Shown here one piece after another: positions 33,473 through 42,166 of a stretch of DNA of 64,000 nucleotides; position 1 is the first letter of the stretch; every line of letters starts with the position of its first letter. The DNA is from Clostridium estertheticum (GTDB lineage Bacteria; Bacillota; Clostridia; Clostridiales; Clostridiaceae): NCBI RefSeq assembly GCF_026650985.1, contig NZ_CP086239.1:3100001-3164000 (forward strand). Direction: 5' to 3'. The notes under the pieces were generated by a model. It saw only the letters and a list, made by a program, of their open reading frames with translations. It was not told where the DNA came from and ran no database searches. The position numbers were made by a program, and so were the translations under genes.

Positions 33473-35245
33473 TTATATTGCCATTGTTGCTTGTTTCAAG
33501 TATGCTAATTCTTCTCCCTGTAAATAAGTAGAAAGCTTCTCAAATACAGTTTTATGATAATCATTTAGCCAAAATTTTTCATCATTTGTTAACAAGGACA
33601 CATCTATAGCCTCTAAGTCTATAGGGCATAGTGTTAAAGTCTCAAACTTCATAAATTGTCCACCATACTCAGTCTTTTCATCTTCCTGAGCGACAACTAA
33701 GTTTTCTATTCTTATACCATGCTTTCCTGCTTTATAAACTCCTGGTTCGTTGGAGACTATCATTCCTTTTTTAAGCACAATATTATTGGGAAGCGCAGAT
33801 ATTCTGTGTGGCCCTTCATGAACATTTAGAAAGAAACCTACTCCATGTCCTGTTCCATGCTTATAATCCATACCTGCATTCCAAAGTGGAATTCTAGCTA
33901 TAATATCTAAATTTGAGCCCGTAGTTCCATATAAAAATCTCTGCAATGTTAGATTAATCATCCCTCTTAATACTAAGGTATAATCTGTTTTTTCTTCCTT
34001 TGTTAATGGACCTACAGCTAATGTTCTTGTGATATCTGTTGTTCCATCTAAATATTGAGCACCAGAGTCTAATAGATAAAGCCCCTCCGCCTTTATAGTA
34101 GCTTGATTTTTCTCCGTAGCGCAGTAATGGGGCATAGAAGCATTTGCTTTATATGCTGAGATTGATGCAAAGCTTAAATCATAGAAATTTTCTCCTACAC
34201 TTCTTATCTCCTCGATTTTATCTGATGCTTCTATTTCTGTAATATTGCGCGATTTTATAGTTTTCTTCATCCATGATATAAATTTAACCATAGCTACACC
34301 ATCGCGTACCATAGCCTTTCTAACATTTTTAATTTGAATCTCATTCTTTATGCCCTTAAACCTTGTAGTAATATCCATAGCCTCTAAAATCTTAATCTTT
34401 ATGGAACTATAAATCCAAGTACTAGTTCTTGCTGCATCAAGTAATATTGCTCCATCTTTGATTTTCCCTAAAAACTCTCCTATGCTTTCGTAAGGTTTTA
34501 TTTCTACATTAGCCTTTTCGAGTTCCGCTCTAACCTCTGAATTTATTTTCTTATCATCTATAAATAAATAATGTTTTTTCTCTGAAACAACGGTGTAAGC
34601 TATAGTTAGTGGATTGCATTTTACATCTCTCGCTCTAATGTTTAACAACCATGCTATGTCATCAAGTCCCGATATAACATAGTAGTTTGCTCCCATAGTT
34701 TCCATTTCACTAGCTACTCTTGCAAGTTTTGATTCTCTTGACTCTCCAGCATATACTACATCATGCAAAACTACCTGGCTACAAGGTTTTTGTGGTCTAT
34801 CTTTCCAAATTATATCTACTAAATCTTCATTAACTTCATAGGAAAATCCACTACTCTCTAGAGCACTCTTTAGACCTCTAAAATACTCTATTGAAATAAC
34901 CTTACCATCAAAAGCAATTTTTGCTCCCTTCTTAAGTGTTTCTTTCAAAAATTCTTCCACAGTTGGAACACCATCGTTACCCATTCTAAATAGTGTTACC
35001 CCCGTATCTATTAGTTGATTTTCTGCTTGTATGAAATATCTTCCATCTGTCCATAAACCTGCCTCTTTTAAAGTTACAATTGCAGTACCCGCAGAACCTG
35101 TAAATCCGGTTATAAAAGTTCTAGCACTATAGTGCTCTGCTACATATTCACTTTGATGTGGATCCGAACTAGGAACAATGAAGGCATCTATGCCTCTTTC
35201 TCTCATCTCATTCCTTAATTGTTCAATTCTTTCTTTTACACTCAT
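33473..35245 (-). CDS. Xaa-Pro aminopeptidase (aminopeptidase P family, M24B)
   Basis: 590 residues: two creatinase-like N-terminal domains (about 1-135 and 155-300), then the pita-bread catalytic domain. Metal ligands are visible in LLDSGAQYLDGTTDITRT (two Asp), GTGHGVGFFLNVHEGP (His), SNEPGVY (Glu) and GIRIENL (Glu), followed by a C-terminal M24 extension typical of the long eukaryote-like aminopeptidase P. Releases N-terminal residues before proline. ATG at 35245 follows AAAGGGG and eight bases; a GTG at 35254 is too close. Confidence 0.92.
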   Translation of the reverse strand: MSVKERIEQLRNEMRERGIDAFIVPSSDPHQSEYVAEHYSARTFITGFTGSAGTAIVTLKEAGLWTDGRYFIQAENQLIDTGVTLFRMGNDGVPTVEEFLKETLKKGAKIAFDGKVISIEYFRGLKSALESSGFSYEVNEDLVDIIWKDRPQKPCSQVVLHDVVYAGESRESKLARVASEMETMGANYYVISGLDDIAWLLNIRARDVKCNPLTIAYTVVSEKKHYLFIDDKKINSEVRAELEKANVEIKPYESIGEFLGKIKDGAILLDAARTSTWIYSSIKIKILEAMDITTRFKGIKNEIQIKNVRKAMVRDGVAMVKFISWMKKTIKSRNITEIEASDKIEEIRSVGENFYDLSFASISAYKANASMPHYCATEKNQATIKAEGLYLLDSGAQYLDGTTDITRTLAVGPLTKEEKTDYTLVLRGMINLTLQRFLYGTTGSNLDIIARIPLWNAGMDYKHGTGHGVGFFLNVHEGPHRISALPNNIVLKKGMIVSNEPGVYKAGKHGIRIENLVVAQEDEKTEYGGQFMKFETLTLCPIDLEAIDVSLLTNDEKFWLNDYHKTVFEKLSTYLQGEELAYLKQATMAI

Positions 35246-35445
35246 CCTAATCACCCCTTTAGTTTGTAAACTTCACCTACAATTTCCATTGTAATCATTT
35301 ACTCACAATATTTTATATCTTTGCCTTCATTATAACAGAATTAAACAGGAATATTATGTTAAATTCTTTATTAAAACCACCCCCGTTGTAACAAAACAAC
35401 GAAAATAGAATATTATACATGGTGAATATTATTTTGGAGGTACTT

Positions 35446-36006
35446 ATGTACGACTACCGTTGTAAAGACTGTGAAAATCTTGGGCAGAATATGCCTATGG
35501 CAAGTATGCCTATGAAGGATATGCCCATTAAGGAAATACCCATGAAGGATGTACCCATGAAGGATATGTCCATGATGAATATGCCCATGAAGGATATGTC
35601 TATGCTGAATATGCCTATGATGATTATGCCCATGATGATGATGCCAATGTATGATGATGATGATGAAGATGATGAAGAGGATGAAGATTTAAAAATCATG
35701 TATCCAAAGATTTATACCATAATATATCCTATGGTAAAAAGACATTGCGATATAATGGAGTCCATGTATGGCACAATGCATTGCCCTAGTAAGGATGAGA
35801 TAGATAATATGTGTAAAGAAGTAAGTGACAATTACGAAAAACATTATAAAGATGGCGATGATGAGGATATGAGGGGCACATTTCGTCAAGATAGAAGAGT
35901 TCCGGTTCATGATTTAGCTAGAATACTATTTATCAGAGATTTACATGAAAGAAGAAGAAGACGAAGACGACGAAGACGTAGACCAATGTTCCATCATGGG
36001 TATTAG
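35446..36006 (+). CDS. Met-rich/Asp-Glu/Arg-rich clostridial protein, probably spore-associated
   Basis: 186 residues in four zones: CxxC-containing head (YRCKDCENLG), 50 residues of MPM(K)D(M) short repeats, an acidic run (YDDDDEDDEEDEDL), then a conserved-looking middle (MYPKIYTIIYPMVKRHCDIM...CPSKDEIDNMCKEV) and an Arg-rich end with eleven consecutive arginines. The middle resembles a family of hypothetical clostridial proteins that I associate with spores; that link is recollection, not visible evidence. ATG follows TTTTGGAGGTACTT. Charge blocks of opposite sign suggest self-assembly or metal/nucleic-acid binding. Confidence 0.75.
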   Translation: MYDYRCKDCENLGQNMPMASMPMKDMPIKEIPMKDVPMKDMSMMNMPMKDMSMLNMPMMIMPMMMMPMYDDDDEDDEEDEDLKIMYPKIYTIIYPMVKRHCDIMESMYGTMHCPSKDEIDNMCKEVSDNYEKHYKDGDDEDMRGTFRQDRRVPVHDLARILFIRDLHERRRRRRRRRRRPMFHHGY

Positions 36007-36054
36007 GATAAACGACTGATAATATGGTGAAATGAGATTCTAAGGATAGTTAAT

Positions 36055-36090
36055 GAAGCCCTGAGGGATACCTTTGGGCTTTGTTTTTTA
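36055..36090 (+). terminator. Terminator after the Met-rich protein gene
   Basis: AGCCC and GGGCT with inner TGAGG/CCTT pairing, followed by TTGTTTTTT. Confidence 0.7.
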
Positions 36091-36292
36091 CCGCTAATGG
36101 GTTGAAATTAGTAAATGAGGTATAAGACAAACCGCTCCTTTATTAAAAAATATATAAATATCAGGCAAGTATTATCCAGTAATATGGGCAAAATAAAATT
36201 GGATGATAAACATGTCATAGGTAATCTAAGAAGCTTTTCAATTTGATACTGAAGCGGCTAATTAAAAAATATTAAACCATGGAGGGGATAAA

Positions 36293-37048
36293 ATGAGTTT
36301 TAAGATTATTGCAGACTATCATACTCATACTAATATTGCAAAGGGACATATTCCCTTGTTTAATATTATTTTTGGAGAACATGCAAAAGGAAGTATTGAA
36401 TCAAATGTTAAAGCTGGAATAAAAAAAGGATTAAAAGAAATTGCCATAACAGATCATGGTTATAAACATATTACCTTCGGGATGAAACTAAATCAATACG
36501 AAAAACTACGTAAATCAATTGATGACCTTAATAAAAGTTCATTATTGAAGAAGAATGACTTTAAAATTCTTCTTGGCGTAGAATGTAATATTGTTACTAA
36601 AAAAGGTGATATAGATATTAAAGATGAAATAATTGATTACCTGGACATAATTTGTGTGGGTTATCATCCTGGAGCAGTACAAAATCCATTTTTACTTAGG
36701 AACTATACAGAAGCTGCAATTAATGCTATTAAAAAATATGATATTACAATATTAAATCATCCTTTAGAGCATGTTAATCCAGATATTATCGAAATTGGAA
36801 GGGTTGCCGCTCAAAGAAATACTGCTTTGGAAATTAACAGAAGCCATAGGAATATGGACATTGAAACAATAAAAAATTTAAAGAAGATGGGTGTTAAATT
36901 TTCATTAGGAAGTGATTCACACAAATCAGAGGATGTAGGGTATTTTGGTAAAGCCTATAATATTGCAGTTGAGGCAGGCCTTACAGATGATGATATTGTT
37001 AATGCTGATGGAAGTGCACATAGATCAATGAAATTATTAAGAGATTAA
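36293..37048 (+). CDS. PHP-domain phosphoesterase (YcdX-like)
   Basis: 251 residues with the four PHP metal motifs: DYHTHT near the N-terminus, TDHGYKH, VECNI and HHPLEH-like NHPLEH, and GSDSHKSEDVG near the end. The order and size match stand-alone PHP phosphatases such as YcdX, which use a trinuclear metal site. Natural substrate unknown. ATG after GGAGGGGATAAA. Confidence 0.88.
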   Translation: MSFKIIADYHTHTNIAKGHIPLFNIIFGEHAKGSIESNVKAGIKKGLKEIAITDHGYKHITFGMKLNQYEKLRKSIDDLNKSSLLKKNDFKILLGVECNIVTKKGDIDIKDEIIDYLDIICVGYHPGAVQNPFLLRNYTEAAINAIKKYDITILNHPLEHVNPDIIEIGRVAAQRNTALEINRSHRNMDIETIKNLKKMGVKFSLGSDSHKSEDVGYFGKAYNIAVEAGLTDDDIVNADGSAHRSMKLLRD

Positions 37049-37152
37049 GTTCATTATAGAAAGCGTGTTCAAAGAATGTTTAATATCAATGTTTATTGCA
37101 TATACTACAATTATTAAAAAAATACTAAAATATAGGAAATCAGGTGATTTAA

Positions 37153-37665
37153 ATGATATACATATATAATTGTTATGGAGGAACCCACTCATCTATTTTA
37201 GCAATGGCTTATCACTTAAAAATGCTGGATGAAAACCACGAACCGACTAAGGATGAAATATTGAAATTACCTAACTTTAATAAGTTAGTATATGGAAATT
37301 GTGGAGAACTTTTTTATTATGGAAGTGATGAAGATGAAAATAAAGTCTATGTTGTAGGTAGGGGACGTTCAAAGGTTTTAATTCCTGGATTATATAATTT
37401 AGCTTCTATGCTTCATAAACAAAATCTATTAAACGAGAAAATTATATTTTCCAATACGTCACCAACTGTTCCGTTACCAATGACCTTTGGTGGATTCTTT
37501 TCTAGGTGGCTAAAAATTGATTTTATAGGAGTGCCGTTGCTTGTAAAGGGATCAAAACAATCATACCAGGACATTGTAAAACTAGTAAATCACACAAAGA
37601 AAGCAGCAAAGGAAGCTAAGTCAGAGGTCATTATATTAGATAATAAGGAATTTAAGAAAAAATGA
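37153..37665 (+). CDS. DUF3189 family protein
   Basis: 170 residues starting MIYIYNCYGGTHSSILAMAY, the signature of DUF3189, with a C-terminal half containing GGFFSRWL and helical, basic tail. Family members are widespread in spore-forming Firmicutes, often next to spore or metabolic genes; the function is not known. AGGTG precedes the ATG. Confidence 0.82.
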   Translation: MIYIYNCYGGTHSSILAMAYHLKMLDENHEPTKDEILKLPNFNKLVYGNCGELFYYGSDEDENKVYVVGRGRSKVLIPGLYNLASMLHKQNLLNEKIIFSNTSPTVPLPMTFGGFFSRWLKIDFIGVPLLVKGSKQSYQDIVKLVNHTKKAAKEAKSEVIILDNKEFKKK

Positions 37666-37744
37666 TTTTTAACTATTATACGGGTTACATAATTAAAACT
37701 GATGTAAAATGGTTGAGTCTTACGAAAAGAAGTTATAATAAAAT

Positions 37745-37781
37745 AAAGCCACTAGTACTTATTTTATTATTAGTGGCTTTA
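37745..37781. terminator. Convergent hairpin terminator
   Basis: AAGCCACTA and TAGTGGCTT pair around a T/A-rich loop; A- and T-runs flank both ends. It serves the DUF3189 gene and the convergent esterase gene. Confidence 0.75.
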
Positions 37782-37787
37782 AAAGCT

Positions 37788-38837
37788 TTAAATTTGCTTT
37801 CTATTAAATTTCTCTTTTAGATATCTTGAAATTTCAATTAAAGCCTCATCTGCTTTATTCGTAATCTTATCCATTGAAATAAAGCCATGTGTAACACCTT
37901 TATATCTGGTAGAAATCACATCCACTCCTGCTTGCTTTAATTTATTACCGTAAGCTTCACCTTCATCCCTTAATGGATCAAATTCGGCTGTGATTATGAG
38001 TGTGTCAGGTAAATCTTTAAAATTTTCAGATAATAAAGGCGAGGCATATCCACTTTTTCTTTCTTCTAAACTTGGAGTGTACAGGGATATAAATTTTTCA
38101 GAGTTTTCCCTTGTAAGATTATAATCCATACCAAAATACGACCAAGATTTAGTATTTAGTTGATAAATATTTGTAGATGGATATATTAGTACCTGAGAGA
38201 TTATGTGGGGTCCACCTTTATCACGTGCCATTTGTGAAACTACAGCAGAAAGGTTAGCACCAGCACTGTCCCCTACAACACATATTCGGCTGGAGTCCCC
38301 ATTAATGCTTTTAGCATATTTATAAACCCATTGGAGCACATTATATACGTCATTAAGACCAGCTGGGAATGGGTCTTCTGGCGCAAGACGATAATTTACA
38401 GATACGACTATAGCCTTTGAATTTTTTGAAAGCTTCCTGCAAACATTGTCATAGTCATCAATACTACCAGTAATCCAACTGCCGCCATGGGAATAAATTA
38501 TGATAGGTAATTTATCCTCATTGACATCAGGCGTGTATACTCGCACTGGCACTTGATTTGAAGTTGTTTTTATATCCATATTTTTTATATTGGAAAAGGG
38601 TATAGGTTTAGATTTCCACATTGTTGTTGACTTATGTAATGCTACACGCATTTCATATATTGATTTTCCTTTAAGTGAAATAGGATTAAAATGTTCTTCT
38701 ATTTTTGACATTACGCCAAATAATATATCAAGCTTACCATAACTTGTTGTAGCAAAATTTTTAATTAAAATAAAACTATAGATTGCAACAATCATGACAA
38801 CAACAGGAAAAATCAACAATATTTTTTTCTTTTTCAT
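37788..38837 (-). CDS. Alpha/beta hydrolase of the hormone-sensitive lipase (acetyl esterase) type
   Basis: 349 residues with an N-terminal membrane anchor or signal (about 5-25, after KKKK). HGGSW (about 117) is the oxyanion motif, GDSAGAN (about 190) holds the nucleophile Ser, EFDPLRDEG the Asp and THGF the His. Likely a membrane-anchored carboxylesterase facing outward. ATG follows GGAGGTATTAA. Confidence 0.88.
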   Translation of the reverse strand: MKKKKILLIFPVVVMIVAIYSFILIKNFATTSYGKLDILFGVMSKIEEHFNPISLKGKSIYEMRVALHKSTTMWKSKPIPFSNIKNMDIKTTSNQVPVRVYTPDVNEDKLPIIIYSHGGSWITGSIDDYDNVCRKLSKNSKAIVVSVNYRLAPEDPFPAGLNDVYNVLQWVYKYAKSINGDSSRICVVGDSAGANLSAVVSQMARDKGGPHIISQVLIYPSTNIYQLNTKSWSYFGMDYNLTRENSEKFISLYTPSLEERKSGYASPLLSENFKDLPDTLIITAEFDPLRDEGEAYGNKLKQAGVDVISTRYKGVTHGFISMDKITNKADEALIEISRYLKEKFNRKQI

Positions 38838-39101
38838 TTAATACCTCCACCAGTTAACTTAAATATTTGTAAAATTCATTTTATTTATAATTCTTATGTA
38901 AAATAAAATGCTCTTGAATATTTATATGTTCACCATAAAATTAAATTTATATTATAATTTAAAAAATATTTATTTTAAATTAGCTCTTTATTGATTTATT
39001 TCCAAAACCTTCTCTTATATTTCCAATTTATAAACAGGATATTATATCTCATGTAGGGCAATTTAATAAGGATAAAAATATTAATTTATGGAGGTATATA
39101 T

Positions 39102-39563
39102 ATGAGTGTACTTGAAGGGATTTTTGAAAAACACGACGATGATATCAAAAAAGAAACTAAAGAAACTAAAGATGATGCCATAAAGCTTAGTCTACGAAAA
39201 GAAGAACTTGATATTGCCAAAAGCAGTGTGCAAAAAGGTGAAGTAGAGTTTGGTAAGGAAATTATAGAAGAGCAAAAAACAGTTGATGTTCCTGTGACAC
39301 GTGAAGAAATAGTTATTGAAAGAAAGAGCTTAAACAATGAAGCAAGTGATTCACCAATCACTGATGAACAAAGTATTAAAATTCCTGTTAATGAAGAAAA
39401 AGTTCATGTAGATAAACATACAGTAGTAACAGGAGAAATTTCAGCTCACAAACATGCTATAGAAGATACTGAGCATATAGAAGAAACGCTTAAACGAGAA
39501 GAAGCACAAATAAATAAAGTTGGTAACCCTGATGTAGTTGATATCGGTAGTCATCACGAATAA
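39102..39563 (+). CDS. DUF2382/YsnF-AvaK domain protein
   Basis: 153 residues, highly charged, with the repeating DUF2382 pattern: LSLRKEELDIAKSSVQKGEV, VDVPVTREEIVIERK, IKIPVNEEKVHVDK, DTEHIEETLKREE. Members (YsnF of B. subtilis) are stress-linked, cytoplasmic proteins of unknown activity. ATG follows GGAGGTATATAT. A shorter paralogue follows after a terminator. Confidence 0.85.
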   Translation: MSVLEGIFEKHDDDIKKETKETKDDAIKLSLRKEELDIAKSSVQKGEVEFGKEIIEEQKTVDVPVTREEIVIERKSLNNEASDSPITDEQSIKIPVNEEKVHVDKHTVVTGEISAHKHAIEDTEHIEETLKREEAQINKVGNPDVVDIGSHHE

Positions 39564-39572
39564 ATGAAGTAG

Positions 39573-39612
39573 AAAACACCTCCGAAGTTCATGACTCGTG
39601 AGGTGTTTTTCT
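39573..39612 (+). terminator. Terminator between the two DUF2382 genes
   Basis: AAAACACCT and AGGTGTTTTT form a perfect stem around an 18-20 base loop, followed by TTCTT. Confidence 0.8.
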
Positions 39613-39633
39613 TAACAAATGGAGGGAGTATGT

Positions 39634-40023
39634 ATGGCAACGTTTCAAATAAAAAAAGAACAGCTTGATATAGCAAAAAAATGGTTACAAACAGGGGAAG
39701 TAAATATTTATAGGGAGGCTTTTACGGAGGAAAAAACATTTACGGTACCAGTTAAACGAGAAGAGCTTGTAATAAAAAAGAAAGTCCTTTCCTCAGCTGA
39801 TTCAGAAATTAAAAATATGCCTACAGAAATTATCCGTATACCTCTTAGTGAAGAACATGTTGAGTTCACCAAGCACAAAGTTAATTTAGAGGAGGTATCA
39901 ATTTATAAACAGCAGATACAAGATATAAAACACATTGAAGAGACATTAAAGAGGGAGGCTCTTAAAGTTAAAATCTCCGATTCCTTAAAGTTTTTAGACA
40001 ATTCAAATTCAAAACACTCCTAA
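39634..40023 (+). CDS. Second, shorter DUF2382 protein
   Basis: 129 residues that align along the preceding protein: IKKEQLDIAKKWLQTGEVNI, FTVPVKREELVIKKK, IRIPLSEEHVEFTKHK, DIKHIEETLKREA. It lacks the first 25 residues of the longer paralogue. ATG at 39634 after GGAGGGAGTATGT is preferred over 39619. Likely an old tandem duplication. Confidence 0.83.
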   Translation: MATFQIKKEQLDIAKKWLQTGEVNIYREAFTEEKTFTVPVKREELVIKKKVLSSADSEIKNMPTEIIRIPLSEEHVEFTKHKVNLEEVSIYKQQIQDIKHIEETLKREALKVKISDSLKFLDNSNSKHS

Positions 40024-40125
40024 TACTAGAGGTAATATAATCGCAAACAGCCCCTAACATTCCATTGCCTGGTATTAATAACTAATTTATAAAAATAACC
40101 TTCTAATTTAATACAATAAAAAATC

Positions 40126-40164
40126 ACTATTTATATTGATATTATAAATAGTGATTTTTTTTAT
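40126..40164. terminator. Convergent hairpin terminator
   Basis: AAAAATCACTATTTATA and TATAAATAGTGATTTTT pair around a short loop, with A- and T-runs outside; it separates the DUF2382 gene from the convergent radical SAM gene. Confidence 0.85.
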
Positions 40165-40189
40165 TTGCGATAACAGTATGCACTTTATC

Positions 40190-40843
40190 TTATTCAAAAG
40201 GACGCACCCTTAAAGGTACGCAAATAGCATCACATACATCTTTGCAAGCATCTATTTCTTCTCGTCCAATACAATCTACTACTGTCATAACTACATTCGG
40301 AACATACTCTTTGCAGCTTATCGCAAATTTCAGCATGGCGTCATAAGATTCTATACCAAATTTGCTACGAGTTAATCTTAAATATTCTTTCGCATTTGAT
40401 GCATTAAGGCTTATGGATACAGTATTAATCAAGTCTTTGAAAAATGTTGCAGTTTCTTTTTTATTAACTAAATCTGCGAGTCCATTAGTGTTTATACGAA
40501 TTGGATTATTGCTACTTCTATTTTTTAAGTATTTTGCCACGTCTATTAGATCATCAAGACGTGTTAAAGGTTCTCCAAATCCACAAAATATAATTTCATT
40601 GAACTGAGTTAAATCATATTTTTCAAACTCTTCTATAACCTGCTGAGCGGTAGGTTCTGTATCTAACCATAGACTATTTGATTTAGCCATTTCCTTAGTG
40701 TTTCTTAAACAAAAGGTACAAGAACAAGGGCAATTGTTAGTTAAATTAACATAAATGTTTTTGTGGCTCAATTCTTTTTTAGTAATATCAACATCTTTTA
40801 AATTGATATAAACACCATTGTTATATGTATATAAAATAACCAT
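40190..40843 (-). CDS. TatD-associated radical SAM protein
   Basis: 217 residues with the radical SAM cluster motif CPCSCTFC (C-x3-C-x2-C counted from NNC, about 37-45), GFGEPLTRLDDL (SAM-binding GGE-like region) and INTNGLADL. Length and the LRVRPFE-type ending match the TatD-linked radical SAM family. Reaction unknown. ATG after GAGGATGATAGAAT. Confidence 0.85.
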   Translation of the reverse strand: MVILYTYNNGVYINLKDVDITKKELSHKNIYVNLTNNCPCSCTFCLRNTKEMAKSNSLWLDTEPTAQQVIEEFEKYDLTQFNEIIFCGFGEPLTRLDDLIDVAKYLKNRSSNNPIRINTNGLADLVNKKETATFFKDLINTVSISLNASNAKEYLRLTRSKFGIESYDAMLKFAISCKEYVPNVVMTVVDCIGREEIDACKDVCDAICVPLRVRPFE

Positions 40844-40910
40844 ATTCTATCATCCTCTTTTCTTTATAATTTAAATTTTAAATTAACATTAATAAGTAAA
40901 TATATATAAA

Positions 40911-41741
40911 TTATTGCAGATCAGTCAAATATTCTTCAAAGCAAATACCATCATGTACTGGAGTACCAATTTTAGCAGTATAATCAATGGCTTTACTAAT
41001 AAAATCTGTGGCCTTTTTTACCGCAGTCACGATATCTACTCCCTTTACAATATTCGCAACTACAATAGAAGAAAATACATCTCCAGTACCTGAACGATCT
41101 TCACCAATTTTTTTCACTTCTATTATAGTATATGGTTTTCCTATTTCATATATAAAGTTTCTTATATTCCCATTATGCTGCAGTCCAGTGATAACAATTT
41201 TATCTGGCCCTTTTGTGCAAAGCTCTTTTGCAATGTTTTCAAGCTGCGCAGGATTCAAAGTTTTTTCTGGATAAGGAATATCAAGAAGTCTACAGGCTTC
41301 AGTAAGATTAGGTGTCATTACATCAGCATATTTAATTAACTTCTTCATTTCATCACACATTTCCTGTGTATATGTAGAATAAAGCTTACCATAGTCACCC
41401 ATCACAGGATCAACCATGACAATAGTATCTTTTGTTTTAAAATTGCAAAGAAACTCTACAACAACATCAATTTGTTCTTTTGAACCTAAAAATCCAGTAC
41501 AGATTCCATCAAATTGTAAATTAAGCTCTTTCCAATTATTCATGTAATCCCTCATATGAGGAGTATAATCATCAAAAAAGAAATTTGAAAATCCCGTATG
41601 TGCAGATAATATTGCAGTAGGTAATGGACAACATTGTATCTTCATTGCTGATATAATAGGCAATGCAACCGCTATGGAACATCGTCCAAATCCAGTAAAA
41701 TCATTCACAATAGCAATTTTCTTTTGTTTGTTTAAGCTCAT
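40911..41741 (-). CDS. Pyridoxamine/pyridoxal kinase (PdxY/ThiD-like)
   Basis: 276 residues of the ribokinase fold: KIAIVNDFTGFGRCSIAVAL at the start, DPVMGDYGKLY, MTPNLTEACRLL and GEDRSGTGDVFSS with the catalytic Asp. This arrangement matches clostridial pyridoxamine kinases in vitamin B6 salvage. ATG at 41741 after AAGGTGG; an in-frame longer start at 41771 has no site. Confidence 0.87.
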   Translation of the reverse strand: MSLNKQKKIAIVNDFTGFGRCSIAVALPIISAMKIQCCPLPTAILSAHTGFSNFFFDDYTPHMRDYMNNWKELNLQFDGICTGFLGSKEQIDVVVEFLCNFKTKDTIVMVDPVMGDYGKLYSTYTQEMCDEMKKLIKYADVMTPNLTEACRLLDIPYPEKTLNPAQLENIAKELCTKGPDKIVITGLQHNGNIRNFIYEIGKPYTIIEVKKIGEDRSGTGDVFSSIVVANIVKGVDIVTAVKKATDFISKAIDYTAKIGTPVHDGICFEEYLTDLQ

Positions 41742-42166
41742 TATCTCACCACCTTTTCTAATAACCTTCATTATAATCTAATCAAGACAAAAAATAAAGT
41801 GTACGGATACAAATTCTAAAACTTTTTATGAAACAACTGATTTAGAGAAATTAATTACATAAATAGAAATAGTTAGACTAGAAGAGTTGCTAGGCAATGG
41901 TAAAAAGATTATTTGCGGCAAACTAATATGAATCACGTCATTCGTAAAATATATTCTAATTATACAAAATGAGAAAACTGGCTCAATGAGATGTCCACTA
42001 AGGTTTTTAAGGTTCTGGTTACAGAACCTTAAAGTGATAAAAAACCTTAAACAGGAAAAATCTATAAGTGAATAATTAAATAACAAAAGAATAGAAAGTA
42101 AATGAATAAAATGTTGCATATATCGTTTCATTTCCACAACTCCATGCCAATTTTCAAATTAAAACT
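41742..42166. repeat. Gap with nested inverted repeats
   Basis: TTAAGGTTCTG (42007-42017) and CAGAACCTTAA (42022-42032) are a perfect 11-bp stem with a GTTA loop, nested inside an outer AAGGTTTTT/AAAAACCTT pair. It may end the surface-protein transcript. A minus-strand frame (41826-42137) has a weak site but hydrophobic nonsense-like content, so I do not call it. A plus-strand scrap RLEELLGNGKKIICGKLI at about 41875 may be a relic. Confidence 0.45.

Noticed and set aside
35454-35699. Frame opposite the Met-rich gene with a run of serines and Ile/Gly/Met repeats
   Set aside because: It is the antisense reading of the Asp/Glu and MPM repeats; no ribosome site.
41826-42137. 103-codon minus frame after the surface-protein gene
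   Set aside because: Hydrophobic, unlike any family, overlaps nested inverted repeats; a possible site (GGAG) is present but weak support.
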